NCBI GenBank assembly: GCA_036768485.1
Contig: JAVLUZ010000154.1
Span: forward strand, 19,281,134-19,345,133
Direction of reading: 5' to 3'
DNA length: 64,000 bases
DNA from: Mermis nigrescens
Lineage: Eukaryota; Nematoda; Enoplea; Mermithida; Mermithidae
In this document: one piece after another, positions 12,211 to 23,138 of the stretch
How positions within the stretch are numbered: position 1 is the first letter of the stretch
Layout: each line of letters starts with the position of its first letter
Made by a program: the position numbers and the translations under genes
Notes under the pieces: generated by a model
What the model was told of the DNA's origin: nothing
Seen by the model: only the letters and a program-made list of their open reading frames with translations
The model's database searches: none

Positions 12211-12936
12211 AAAAAAGTAAATAAATGTCATTAATAGGTATCATCCGGCGCGTAGCGCCGGAAAAAGTTGAGATATTATGGTCACTTATGGCCAAAAATC
12301 ATTGCACATTTCATTTCCATTCTTTATCTCGCCAAATATTTTTGGCCAATGGGGAGGGGCGGCCGCCCCCGGTCCCCTTGAATCCGCCCCTGCTGTCGTA
12401 TACATAGCCTGCCCTAAATAAAGCGTCAATAGGCAATATTTGATGTTAAAGCATGATTGTGTGTGACCGTATATACATTAGGTACGTTACATGCTATTCT
12501 ATGTTCAGTGAAGCGCGAATATGACGTACAGAATAGACAGCAACATTATCTGGAAAATCAGTATAGCATGTGCAGTGCAGGCCAGACTGCATCTTATGCT
12601 AATCTATGAGTTCCAGTGTTAAGACGAATTTCCTGCAGCGATTTTCACAGCGATTGCATGAATCGATCAATGAAGTAATTTTCTTTCCTCAAAAAGTGAA
12701 TTTTTTACGATAATGGTAGTGACACTTTATTTAGTGTTATTTCTCTTTTCTGCTATTTTATTGTGCTCTGACTAAATTTAATAAGCATAATGTCAGCAAT
12801 TAGTACGTCCGGTCACTGTGCAAAAAACTAAAAAATTCTCTGACCGCCGGCCGATTTTTGGATGTCCTCCGTCTGGAGCACCGGAGTGGAAAAAATGGCC
12901 GGATTTGCCGGAGGCCGACTCTCCGGTCGATCACTA

Positions 12937-13036
12937 AGAAGGACGAACGAAATTCTTCAAAAACATATAGGGGGCATAGGATAAATTAATGAAGTCGTTT
13001 TACGACCATTAGAGCTGCACACTTTGCAAGTTTTGC
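12937..13036. other. spacer after hAT nest
   Basis: Starts with the second AGAAGGAC target copy. Joined to 10258-10303 it would read as G-rich hAT-end-like debris. Nothing else recognisable. Confidence 0.4.
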
Positions 13037-13820
13037 TTCCTAGGCACGGTTTTTTTTTGTACTCGGCAAAGATTTTTCCCGATGTACAAAGACTTTTCGG
13101 GACCGTCTTTGTACATGTACAAAGATTTTTGGGAAGCCAAAAATTGCAAAAAAAAGTCTAAAATTCGAAGAAATTTCGGCGCTTCGCGCCGAAATGAGTA
13201 ATTGTGTGTTCTATATATCTTTATAATGGCAGAAATTGCATTTCAAAAGTAAAAATGTCAAAATTTTCGGCGCTTCGCGCCGTTTTAAGACGATTCTTAG
13301 TGATTTTTGCCCTTAGAGACCCAGAAATTAGCTAAAACACACTACGAAAAGTCGAAGAACTCTGTTTTACCACACTAAAATCGCTGCTGTACCATATTAT
13401 AGTACCCAAAAATTTTGTGTACCTATATATACAAAATGTACAAAGATTTTTAGGAAGACAAAAACTGTAAAAAGATGTAAAATTCCCACAATTTTCGGCG
13501 CTTCGCTCCGAACTGATAAATTATTTGTCCTATATATCTTTAAAATGACAGAATTTGCATTAAGAATGGAAAAATGTCAGCATTCTTCGGCGCTTCGCGC
13601 CGTTTTCAGATAATTTTTATTAATTTTTGGCGTCAGAAACCTAGAAATTAGCTAAAATACACTACCAAAGATCGAAAACCCTGTTTTACCACACTAAAAT
13701 CGCTACTGTACTATATTATAGTACACAAAAATTTGCATGTACAAAATGTACAAAGACTTTTGGGGACCATCTTTGTACATGTACAAACGGACCTTGTACA
13801 AAAAAAAACACTGTTCCTAG
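13037..13820 (+). repeat. repeat R, two direct tandem copies
   Basis: Units of about 350-400 bp at 13037-13440 and 13436-13820. Each holds a GTACAAAG-rich start, two GGCGCTTCGCGCC hairpins about 90 bases apart (13174/13267 and 13494/13586) and the segment ACCACACTAAAATCGCT.CTGTAC. A third, inverted copy is at 11007-12210. Confidence 0.82.
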
Positions 13821-13859
13821 GTACATTAAATCTGGTGAGAATTTATGGAGACTCCCTCT

Positions 13860-13945
13860 ATCGTAGAGCTGAGGGGTCTGGGGTGGCGCCCTGAAGCGAC
13901 CCCCAGCGAGGTCCGGGGCAGAGCTCCAAAAAATTTTATGGAAAA
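13860..13945 (-). repeat. GC-rich patch, inverted partner of 17318-17392
   Basis: Read in reverse it gives GGAGCTCTGCCCCGGACC, then GCTGGGGGTCGCTTCAGG and GCCACCCCAGACC. The plus-strand sequence at 17318-17392 is very similar. The stretch between may be one old element or two dispersed repeats. Confidence 0.7.
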
Positions 13946-14346
13946 AGCACCTCAAAGTTGAATCGTAACCAAGCATGCACAGCAAGAAAATTCTGGGGGC
14001 AGGGTTGAAATAATAAAGTGCCTTTTTGGGTCCAAAAATATTAGGTACGCGTCAAACACATCGTTTTTCAGCGTTTCTGACGATGCTCTATCTTTCTAGA
14101 GCATAAAAACGTGAAAATTTCGGAAAAATCAAAAAAGTCGGAACAAATTGAACAAAATATAGTCAGAACAAGAGTATAATGGCGCAGAAGCGCCGAAAAT
14201 TTCGCACTTTCGAGCAAATAGATATGTAGCTAAAAGGCTTTAAAAAACATCTTTTCGACAAATTTCTAAATAATTTTTTTGGAAACTTTCGAAAAATCAC
14301 CAATTCTAAGGAGGGTGAAAAACATTTTTTGGGCGGGGGCCCCAAC
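13946..14346. other. AT-rich dispersed-repeat module
   Basis: Contains the module AAAGTGCCTTTTTGGGTC...GACGATGCTCTATCTTTCTAGAGCATAAAA, related to 3150-3320 and 19660-19800, and a GGCGC hairpin at 14181. No gene. Confidence 0.55.
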
Positions 14347-14580
14347 CACACCTGAACGTGGGGGTATGCACCCCCCCGAAAAACCAAAATACCCCCTCCC
14401 CAGAATTCAATTCTTGGAGTTGTTTTTTGTTTTTTTTTCCGCAATTTTTTGATGCCAATGGATAGTGCTTGATGAGAAACGTTGAAAAATGATATTTTTT
14501 GTCATACCACCATTTTTGAGACCATTTTTTGACCTTTGGAAAATCTTGCACCCCCAGAATTTTGGTGCTGCCCACGTATG
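14347..14580. mobile_element. hAT-type MITE, family F3 copy
   Basis: 234 bp, starts CACACCTGAACGTGGGGG and ends CTGCCCACGTATG. It is flanked by a perfect 8-bp direct repeat GCCCCAAC (14339-14346, 14581-14588). The interior shares AATACCCCC, GATGCCAATGGATAGTGCT and GACCTTTG with the copies at 15927, 40149 and 59837. Non-coding. Confidence 0.92.
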
Positions 14581-14588
14581 GCCCCAAC

Positions 14589-15821
14589 CCCCAAAATCAT
14601 GTATAATCGTAACGTTAAAATGTTTTTTTTTATAAAACCAGCCTAGTTTTGGTTCTGAAATCAGTCTAAAACGTCAAAATTCATCACTGAAATTCTTTAT
14701 CATCGCTGAAACAATGTCTATCAGTCTCGCTTCCTGCATGGATCTCATTTTGTGCGTAAAACCTGCGAAAAACAAAATACATATATGCAAAATATGCTTC
14801 AGGTTGTTTAAAGATTGGATATGGAGTGTTTTAGATGCGTGTTTGGGACTAAATATATAATAATTAATAATTGTGAAATTCAGCGCAAAACGCAAAAAAG
14901 TTTCACAATTTTTTGCTGAAAAAAGCAAAGAAGGAATAAAGAAAAAACCATTCTCAAATTTTCGGGGGATAGGCACGTTCCCTCTAATCTCCTTCCTGAA
15001 TGTGGGCCTGCAAGTACTCACCATTTTTGGACACAAAAAAGGCACTTCAAAATGTCACTACACTACCCCAAAATTCCCATGCTGTGCAAGTCTGAACTTG
15101 CCATTGATGTTAAAGCCGTTTTAAAAAATTTGGGAATCAATTCATTTAGAGTGGAATATGTCAGCTTCTTGTTGGTGAATATTTTAAAACTTAATTCCCA
15201 AACAGAAACCCAACTAATCTGAAAACTTTACGTTTACATATCAGGTATTTTTCACAATTTACTAAGTATACTTACATATATGTCAAAAGCAATTCAGATG
15301 AGCTTAATTTGAAAAATATTTTTCAAAAGAAGCAGCTACAAGTGTTTCATAGTGAACCTCTATTAATATCGTTTACTAAACCGAATTTCGATTGCTTTAC
15401 ATGCAATGCACACAGGGTCACATATAAAACCTAGAAACCTCGGTTCAGAAATTTTGAACAGAAAGTTTACATTAAACAGACTACAAATGATGTTTACATA
15501 AAGAAAAAAGAAAAGAAAATATTTATTGTCCGGAAGTAATAACTACGTTGGTTTATATTTTTTCATGTTTTTAATATTTTATTTATATCTCCTTATTTTT
15601 CTATTTAATTTTATTTTTAATAACAATTGTATCTTTAAAATAATTATATTTTTGATAATAATAATAATAATAATAATTACACGCCAATAATTATTCGCAG
15701 GTTTGATCGTCATTTATATTACGGCTTTGTTTGTGGTGCCTTTCTGATTGGATTAATAAAAAGACGGCGTAACCTTTTAGGAAAGGGTCATACTTTCTCG
15801 AAGTCCTATATTTACTAGTAC
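14589..15821. other. non-coding AT-rich interval
   Basis: Holds a reversed GCTGTGCA-type module near 15030-15095 (compare 950-1010) and an (ATA)n microsatellite near 15655-15677. Open frames at 14674-15045 and 14873-15124 overlap on opposite strands and look random. Confidence 0.5.
15655..15677. repeat. (ATA)n microsatellite
   Basis: About seven ATA/TAA triplets in an AT-rich stretch. Confidence 0.85.
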
Positions 15822-16217
15822 GAGGGCGAATAATCAAAAATTATCCGCCCCGAGGGCAGATATTACCATGGTAATATTCGCCCTAGAAGGTACATAAATA
15901 TTATATTTGCCCTAAAGGGTGGATATCACACATGGGCGTGGGGGTTTGGGGGTATGCACCCCCATGAAATCGAAATACCCCCAGAATTCAATTTTGAAAT
16001 TTTTTCTGCTTTTTAGCGATTTTTTGATGCCATTGGATAGTGCTCGATGAGAAACGTCGAAAAATGGTGTTTTTTCCATACGACCACTTTTAAGACCATT
16101 TTTTTTGACCTTTGAAAATTTTTTCACCCCCCCAGAATTTCGGTGCTGCCCACCTATGGTGGATATTACCATGGTAATATTCGCCCTCGAAGGCGAATAT
16201 TAAAAAATTATCCGCCC
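15822..16217. repeat. cluster of GGGCG...CGCCC palindromes
   Basis: Near-perfect 30-bp palindrome at 15854-15883 (GGGCAGATATTACC / GGTAATATTCGCCC centred on CCATGG). A second copy starts at 15917 and resumes at 16159, split by the F3 insertion. A GGGCGAATAAT/ATTATCCGCCC hairpin is at 15822-15850 and more half sites lie at 16181-16217. Confidence 0.8.
15927..16158. mobile_element. hAT-type MITE, family F3 copy inside a palindrome cluster
   Basis: 232 bp, starts CACACATGGGCGTGGGGG and ends CTGCCCACCTATG. Perfect 8-bp flanks GTGGATAT (15919-15926, 16159-16166). It interrupts the second CCATGG palindrome; the first one at 15854 serves as an unoccupied counterpart. Confidence 0.93.
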
Positions 16218-18696
16218 TTTATGGCGGATAAGCGATGCCCTAAATCTGAGTTTTTATTGTCAAAAACAACTTCAGAAATGTTTTGCTGATCGTGAGCAGA
16301 GCGCAAAATTTTTATGCACAAAGTAGGCCTATATCAGCAACCGAAATTACATGTATACATAAGTAAGTACATGAGATTTTCTAAAAAAGCACGATTATTA
16401 AGCAGAAGTGCTCTATTTTCAAACGATTTTAGACCCCGTTCAGATGTGGGAAATAAAAAATTCTATGTCTGGCCTATGTATGTGAATCAATTCGCTGGGA
16501 AAAATGGTGATTTCTATTCGGAATGGAATAGAACAAAACTATGCTGAAAAAGCTGTTTCTGCTCTTGAAATCGTTTAAAAACCTATTCCTTCAGAAAAAA
16601 TATGACTTCTCGCCCTTGGCCGCCAAGAAAGTATATCATTAATAGAACCATTCATCAGATTTCGTTGTTTCTTTCCCTAATTTGAATATATTCAAATGCA
16701 GATTACTATAAGCAAGCATTGATCCAAACCTAAATTAAACATACGGCACGTAAGGATGAATGGGTAAGGTAGGTATTGTTATATTGTTATTTCATGCACT
16801 GGTTTAGTCAGTGAGGGGAGGAAGGGGGAATTACCCCTAGGAAAAATTTTGAATTTTTTAATGAAGCTAAGGGATTGGCGTAACGGTGTTCTGCGGCGAT
16901 TTGCTAAGAATAAACCAAGAAATTCGGCGCTTCGCGCCGATTTATTCTAGTTTTGAATATTCTTTTAACTTAATTGCAACAAGCAAGAACTATAAAGCAT
17001 TTATCGCTATGACAAGATGAGTAACTATTTGCAAACATTTCTAGTCATTAAAAATTCAAAAGTGTGGAGAAAATTAATGAGCTTTGTGCAGATTGCGTTT
17101 TTAAGAGCTGCTTAGCAGAGGGAACATGATAAGCCTGCAAAAGATTTGCGCCTCGTGCCTTTCGAATTTCTTCAGTTATTCATGGAAATATCAGAAAATT
17201 TCCGCGCTTCGCGAAAGTCTATTTTATCTATTTATCATCCGAATAAAGGAACCGTTATTCGGACGATTTTATGAACATTTTAACGATAAAATTCAACACT
17301 TCAGTGCTTAATTTTGCAAAATTTTCCGGAGCTCTGCCCCGGACCCCGCTGAGGGTTGCTTGAGCGCGCCACCCCAGACCACCATTTTTCCACTTTTTGG
17401 TCTATTTGTCAACAAAAATTTGGGAAATGGAAAAAATTTTTGGGCTTGGTTGGCATTTGTGGAAAATTTTTGTAATGCTAGAGATGCGTTTTAGAGAGGT
17501 AAAACTTCAGAAATTTTCCGGCGCTTCGCGCTGGATTGATTTAATTCTTACTTGTTATTCATCTTTAAGCCACGCCGCGCCAATTGCAGCATTTTTATCG
17601 ACAATCTGGTCTAGAACTTCACTATGATTGAAAATCCTTATTTTCTACACGGATTTGGCTACTTTTTGCAATGCAAAAATGCGTTTTAGAGAGCTAAAAT
17701 TTCAAAATTTTCTGTCGCTTCGCGCCATTTGATAAATTATACTTTTTATTGTCAAAAGCGACTTCAGAATTGGCTAAGATGCTTTACTGAAGGAAGGAAA
17801 TTCAAGTTTCAACAGAAATAACGTATACTGATTGAGATATTTCTAGTAGAGCGCGGAATTTTTATGCAAAAAGTGCATCAAAGACCTCTATTACATGTGT
17901 AAATATGATTTTATACTTAAAAAACACTCATTTTTTGCACAGGCGCTCCATTTTTAACGTTTTTAGACCTCACAAAAAATGTGGAAAAAAGGTGGAAAAA
18001 ATGGAGAAAAATTTTGGGTCTGGTCTATAATGTCAACAAATTGCTGGGAAAAAACGGTGCCTCAGACTTCCCAGCCCCTAGTGAAACTTGCAAAGTTGCA
18101 GCATTTGTGGAAATTTTCAAAACTTTTTTTTGCATTTTTACTGTTGCAAAACGATGTGAATAACACAAAAAAGGCATTATTTCACGTCCAAGACACATTT
18201 TTATGCTTTCTTATGGACTTCTGATATAAAAACATTTTTGGACCACTCTGGCAAAAAATCCGGGCTAAGCTTATGCCTCTCTGCGCCTATTTCTTCTATC
18301 TTTTGGCAGTTTATATCGTTTAAGTCAAAAAATTAGCGCTTCGGGCGCATAATAAGCATTTTTCCGTCAAAACGTAAAAAATTTCAATAAAAAATAAATT
18401 TTTCTATTGTTTAAGTAGTGCAGGACGATGTAAAAAGCCCAAACAACACGTATTTAAAGGCTCCCGCCCATTTTTATGGGTTTTCAGACTAAAACAAGTT
18501 TTTTTGGATTCCCTTACACTGGCGAAAATCCCGGCTAAATCTATGCTTGCAAGTCCCTTTGCTGATTTTTGTCTGTATCTTATTTCTAATCGAACGCATT
18601 TTCTTTATCGTATTTCGCTACTGTATTTGCCTTGTATTTTCCAGCAGTGAAGCATTTGTTAGGAATTTCAGTTTGTGAATAATTCTTTGGTACATA
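16218..18696. other. non-coding interval with dispersed repeat modules
   Basis: Segments near 16245-16330 and 17745-17885 resemble each other (TTATTGTCAAAA.C.ACTTCAGAA, GAGCGC..AATTTTTATGCA.AAAGT). The GC-rich patch at 17318-17392 is inverted relative to 13860-13945. Open frames such as 17979-18224 have no recognisable product. Confidence 0.5.
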
Positions 18697-20410
18697 TAGT
18701 GATCGACCGAGCCCCGGCTATCCCCGGCCATTTTTCATTATCCCCGGCCCCGGCCAGGGCAAGGTCAAAAAATGGCCGGGGCCGGTAAAAACTTGAGTGT
18801 AATTCGTATTTTGTACAGGATGTGATACTACCAGTTATTTATCAATGAGCAAGTGTTAATTTTGAAAACTGTACTGATTCGACCATAGGTATACTTAGTC
18901 CTTGTTATATCTTTGCTATTGTGTATAGATGAGCTTTTACTGAATAAATGTTCAGGACAATCTGCATGTTTTCGATTCCTTCACTTAACTCATTAAAGCA
19001 AATACTACTTTTGTCTCATTTATTCGTAGCTAGTGGCTAAAAGATTTAGAATTGACAAATACGTTCTATTTCTAGTTGGAAATCGTACGTTTTCAAAACA
19101 CTATTTTTATTAAAAAACACTTTTACGTTCAATTGAATGAGAACCGCCTGCTTTAAAACGCGTTTCTTGTGTAATAGTTATTGGGACGGAAGTTAATTAT
19201 AGGCGAATGCAAACTACGCTGCAGAATTGCGTTCGATCCGATAAACTATATGTCTCATTTATTACATGCAATACCTATTCCGCCCAATCGCTACATCTCT
19301 TTGATTCCATTATAACGCGTTTCTTGCGTAATAGTTATTGCAGCGGAAGTAAATAATAGGCGGAAGTAAACTATACTGCAGAATTGCGATTGATCTGATA
19401 CGATATATATTTCTCATTTATTACGTCCAATACCTATTCCGCTCAACTGATACACCTCTGTGATTCCAATACTTCTTTTTCTGGTTTTGTCAATAACGAT
19501 TATTACTTCTGTTTTTATCGGAGCTTTCTCATTTATATTCAGAGTCCTTGTTTCTTATTTTAACTTGCCTGGAAAATTTATGCTACTGTGTGTAATCATT
19601 TCAACTCGCTTCCAAACATGCACAATGAAAAATTTCTGGTGTGGTGAAATCAGAAAAATATTTTTAAAGTGCTTTTTTTACCGTAAAAACGCTTGTCATA
19701 CGTTGAAAACAAGATTTTTAGCATTCATGATGATGCTCTTTCTTTCTAGAACATAAAATCACGAAAAAATTTCGGAAAATTGCATTAAATTGACCAAAAT
19801 ATAGTCAGGAAGTGACTATTTAATGCCAATTTGGCGCTTAAGGGCCCAAATTTGATAATTTTGAGCCCTTTGAACGTTAAAAACACTTAAATCTAGATAC
19901 TTCGTATGATTTTTGTAAAAAAAAGTGTGAATTCTAGGAGTTGAAAAATTTTTTGCGGGGGGGGGGTGAAAGCTCAAAAGCTCTTATTTCTAAAGCATAA
20001 TCTGCGAGCAATTGGATTCAATACGTGGAAGCTCCCATGCACTTTGGCTGATGAACATGTAGAATGCGGCGCAAGCAGCAGAGTAGCAGTAGTGAAGATC
20101 GAATGATATTGAGTGTGCTAATAGCAGCGGCATAGAATATATTGATGATTCAGACAATGAAACATTGGACTAAATTTGTTTCTTGTGATATAAATAGTAA
20201 TAGAACATGATCTGAAAAGGCACCCTAACTTTGCATAAGCCATTTACTACTGAATGGAGTAGTCGCTCATTATTTCTCTTCCTATTTCCACCCCAAGTAT
20301 GTGTCATGCAATTATATTTTCCTTGTCTGACTCCGGCCTCCAGCCCCGGCCGGGGATTTTTTCAGCCCCGGTACCGCCCCGACCACAAAAGTCGCCCCGG
20401 TCGATCAATA
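18697..20410. mobile_element. hAT-type non-autonomous transposon, family F1 copy 2
   Basis: Begins TAGTGATCGACCGAGCC and ends CCCCGGTCGATCAATA. Perfect 8-bp flanks GGTACATA (18689-18696, 20411-20418). Subterminal regions are packed with CCCCGGCC words (18712-18785 and 20337-20400). The interior is AT-rich, holds a 155-bp tandem duplication and shows no transposase. Confidence 0.93.
19157..19470. repeat. about 155-bp tandem duplication inside F1 copy 2
   Basis: 19157-19313 and 19315-19470 both run ACGCGTTTCTTG.GTAATAG ... CTGCAGAATTGCG ... CCAATACCTATTCCGC-like ... CTCTNTGATTCCA. They differ by scattered changes. Confidence 0.85.
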
Positions 20411-21424
20411 GGTACATATTCACCAACTCAGTCAGTCATTTGTTGTTGTTCTTAACCCCAATTATCTACTCAGCGTGCTAATTTATCAGCCAATGATAGT
20501 TAACTCAGTGTTGCCAGGTCAAATTTTTGAAAACCCCCCAAAAAATCCCCCAAATTAGAAAAAACCCATATTAAAAAATACTTTGTTAAACAATTAAGTC
20601 GATAAAACGCATACAAACAAGCTGGATGCGCTAAATAACATCGTTTTTGTGCATTTTCCACCGCGCCACATCTTTCGCAGCCAGAAATAAAAGACCATTT
20701 TGCTGAATTTTTCGGTTTTTTTTAAATTTTATAAAAATGTTTTAAAATGCTTGTTTTGCGCATCATTTTTTGGATTCTTATTTCTCATAATAGAACGTGC
20801 ACAAAACTAGCCAATTCAATCGGACCTACGCCTAGCTGAAGCAAAAGCTCAAAAGTTTACAAATGCTTTCTAGAACAATTTTATGATATTATTCATGCAT
20901 TTTTTAATCAAAAAATGCATGAATATCATAAAAAATAATATCAACCTTTTATAAACAATTTATTTCAAAACGGTTTACCAAATTCACTCTAACACGACTT
21001 TAGGAGCATAATTATCGATTTCGTCAAACAAAACATCATCCATACAAAATTAAACATCACTTACGTGCAAGCTAAAATCAGTTTGAGAATCATAAATTTG
21101 ATTGGAGAATTTAACTAGCATAGATTTTGTTATTTCAAAATTTGAACAGGTTTGTTCACATCACATTAATCCGTATCGAACCGCTAAAATATTGTCAACA
21201 GTACTGGCATGCATACGGTTACGTAATTTTATATCTGGAAATCATTTTTCGAATTGGGGATGGGGCGGTAGCACACATTTTACAGGAAGAACGAGGGATC
21301 TGAAATTGTGTGAAAAGTGTCTAAAACCTGTTTACGCGAATGACCATAAAACTAATAAAAATCTTCAGGTGGTAAGAGATTATTATGAATAATATTATGT
21401 GTAACAAATAAATCAAAATAAATT
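20411..21424. other. non-coding interval
   Basis: Near 20508 lies CAGTGTTGCCAGGTCAAAT, an end sequence typical of some insect DNA transposons, but no partner end was found. A foldback sits at 20883-20929. The open frame at 21102-21392 (96 aa, with CEKCLKPVY) is unassigned and probably chance. Confidence 0.45.
20883..20929. repeat. short inverted repeat
   Basis: ATGATATT...CATGCATTTTTT and AAAAAATGCATGAATATCAT pair over about 20 bases with a 4-base loop and a 3-base insertion in one arm. Confidence 0.85.
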
Positions 21425-21766
21425 CTACAGAGTTCAAGCCTCTCTAAATATAACGCTTTTAACCTTTCATCATAAGAAAGTTCAGTACATCCAAAGGTTT
21501 GAATAGGTAACAAAAACAATTTGCCACAAGGCTAATCAGATTAAAATCATTTTTTCATCATCAGTCGATCAGTTATTTCGGTAAAGCTAAAAATACCTAA
21601 ATCTCGCTTAAATTTGAAAATGTATTGTTTTGCAAATAGACTCCCTCCTCTTTGGAATAATTTGCCAGAAGTTATAAATGCCCCGAACTTTCCCTCCTTC
21701 AGCAGTCGTTTGGAGAAAATTAGTTTTACCTCTCAGACTATAAGTAAGTGCAAACCGCCTTTATAG
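21425..21766 (+). pseudogene. LINE (non-LTR retrotransposon) RT C-terminal remnant
   Basis: The last open part (about 21602-21765) reads NRLPPLWNNLPEVINAP, then FPSFSSRLEK, the usual C-terminal tail of CR1/Jockey-type LINE reverse transcriptases (WN.LP..I......F...L). Upstream, pieces resembling the preceding LNLL.....K.Q segment are visible in other frames with stops. It is a small, decayed fragment with no catalytic motif left. The exact clade is not assignable. Confidence 0.6.
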
Positions 21767-22214
21767 TCCGGCCAAAGTTAAGAATATGGTACTTTTTAGA
21801 AAAGAGAGCAAAACGAATATGGAATGCCAAAATTTTTGTGCCAAACTGGTAGAACATGATAAATTGAAGCGCGGAAAAGAATTTGGTGAAAATCTGAGCC
21901 ATACTTGCAAAGTTGCAGGCAACTGTCGACTTGAGTGTTGGGTGGGACGATTAAACGGCTCGATCCAAGGACTAACACATTTGTCAGAAATAAATTATAT
22001 GGGTTTCAAATTGTGGAAGGAAGCATAAGCAATGAAGGAGAAACAAGAAAAAAGGCGCGGAAAGCTGTTTGAAATTTTAAAAAAATTTTTGCAAGTTTTT
22101 TCGGTTTTACTTGATAAGATAAAGGAAAATCTAAGTTTTCGCTTCTAATATACTTAGGCTCAGGCTTAGTATATCTGGAAAGGTGTTTTAAGCTGCTTAG
22201 GTCGAGGTCGCTCC
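21767..22214. other. non-coding interval
   Basis: Short opposing open frames (21786-22028 plus, 21796-21978 minus) overlap and lack any recognisable feature. Confidence 0.4.
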
Positions 22215-22404
22215 CGCTCAGGTCAATGTATAGATGCTTAGGTCGATGTATAGATGCTTAGGTCGATGTATAGATGCTTAGGTCGATGTATAGATGCTTA
22301 GGTCGATGTATAGATGCTCAGGTCGATGTATAGATGCTTAGGTAGATGTATAGATGCTTAGGTCGATGTATAGATGCTTAGGTCGATGTATAGATGCTTA
22401 TATC
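22215..22404. repeat. 20-bp minisatellite, about 9 units
   Basis: Unit GCTTAGGTCGATGTATAGAT repeats in register from about 22217 to 22400, with rare changes (TCAATG, TAGATG, GCTCAGG). Diverged half-units extend on both sides. Confidence 0.95.
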
Positions 22405-23138
22405 GACGTAAATTGGGTATCTACATGTGATTCTGCATTCAGCTGTTTGAATCTTCAAATACTTAGGTCGAGTAGATGCTTGCGTAGGCCAAGAAGAGGC
22501 TAATTAAAGAAACCCATAGCTTTTGTAATATTGATCATAGTCGGATGAAATTTTTTCCGCGCTTTTTTCAACATGTTCTAAGTACTGAGCGGAAAATCCG
22601 CTCTTCCTGAAGTTTATTTAATAGTATCCTGAAAGTACCATATTCTTGACTTACTCCTTATAGTCCTTGCGCAGGTTATTGATATTATATTTCATTGCAT
22701 TGAGGACATTTTAGTGTATTTACTCTGATTCTTTCTTTTTCTAATTTGACCAAATTTGTATTGTTTTAATTCCGTCTCTGTCGCAATAAACTATTTCATT
22801 TTTTTTCATTTTTCAACATGGCACAAAAAAGGAAAAATGACGCAGAGATTGTACAAATGAAATGATGAGCTATAAACTCAACATGGACGATGAGCCTCGA
22901 TATGAAACCCGGGCCCCGAGCAGTGTAGCCATGCCAGGTCTAAATTTTCAGCATCCATAGATTCATCCATAGAAATCCTAAGATTTCCATAAATTTCGGC
23001 CACTCCATACAGTAAACCGTATCATTATTTTAATTGTGCGAAGTTATGTACCTGCTGTTTCTCTTGACGTATTTTCCATTTCGATTATATATTCAATCGC
23101 TCTGTTACGGTTTTTATTGTGTTGTACATTATTATCTA
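22405..23138. other. non-coding interval
   Basis: AT-rich; no gene or repeat boundary recognised. Confidence 0.4.

Larger units (their letters stand above)
10604..12392. mobile_element. hAT-type non-autonomous transposon, family F2 (nested)
   Basis: Begins CAGTGGCGGATCTAGG and ends CCTTGAATCCGCCCCTG, inverted termini of a common hAT pattern. The 8-bp flanks CTGTCGTC (10596-10603) and CTGTCGTA (12393-12400) match 7 of 8. It lies wholly inside F1 copy 1. Contents include one minus-oriented copy of repeat R and several GGCGC hairpins; no transposase is visible. Confidence 0.87.
10304..12936. mobile_element. hAT-type non-autonomous transposon, family F1 copy 1 (outer of a nest)
   Basis: Termini TAGTGATCGACCGGAG at 10304 and CTCCGGTCGATCACTA ending at 12936 are inverted copies. 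They are flanked by a perfect 8-bp direct repeat AGAAGGAC (10296-10303 and 12937-12944), the hAT hallmark. Subterminal DNA is rich in CCGGCC/GGCCGG words. No transposase frame is seen. A second element of the family lies at 18697-20410. Another hAT-type element (10604-12392) sits inside it. Confidence 0.9.
10808..18350. repeat. recurrent hairpin motif GGCGC-GAA/TTC-GCGCC
   Basis: A short inverted repeat with a GAA, TTC or GTA loop, usually followed or preceded by GAAAATTT, occurs near 10808, 11964, 12057, 12246, 13174, 13267, 13494, 13586, 14181, 16923, 17200, 17517, 17713 and 18334. Best examples: CCGGCGCGTAGCGCCGG at about 12246, and a 9-bp stem TTTCGGCGC with loop TTC at 13174-13194. Some copies come from repeat R; those at 14181 and 16.9-18.4 kb sit in otherwise different sequence. 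Confidence 0.85.

Noticed and set aside
20508..20540. Complete hAT element starting CAGTGTTGCCAGG
   Set aside because: No matching inverted end or target duplication was found in the window.
21102..21392. 96-codon frame with CEKCLKPVY
   Set aside because: A single Cys pair without further zinc-finger spacing and no splice or repeat context; not supportable as a gene.
22215..22404. CRISPR-like array
   Set aside because: The 20-bp units are contiguous with no spacers and the DNA is eukaryotic.
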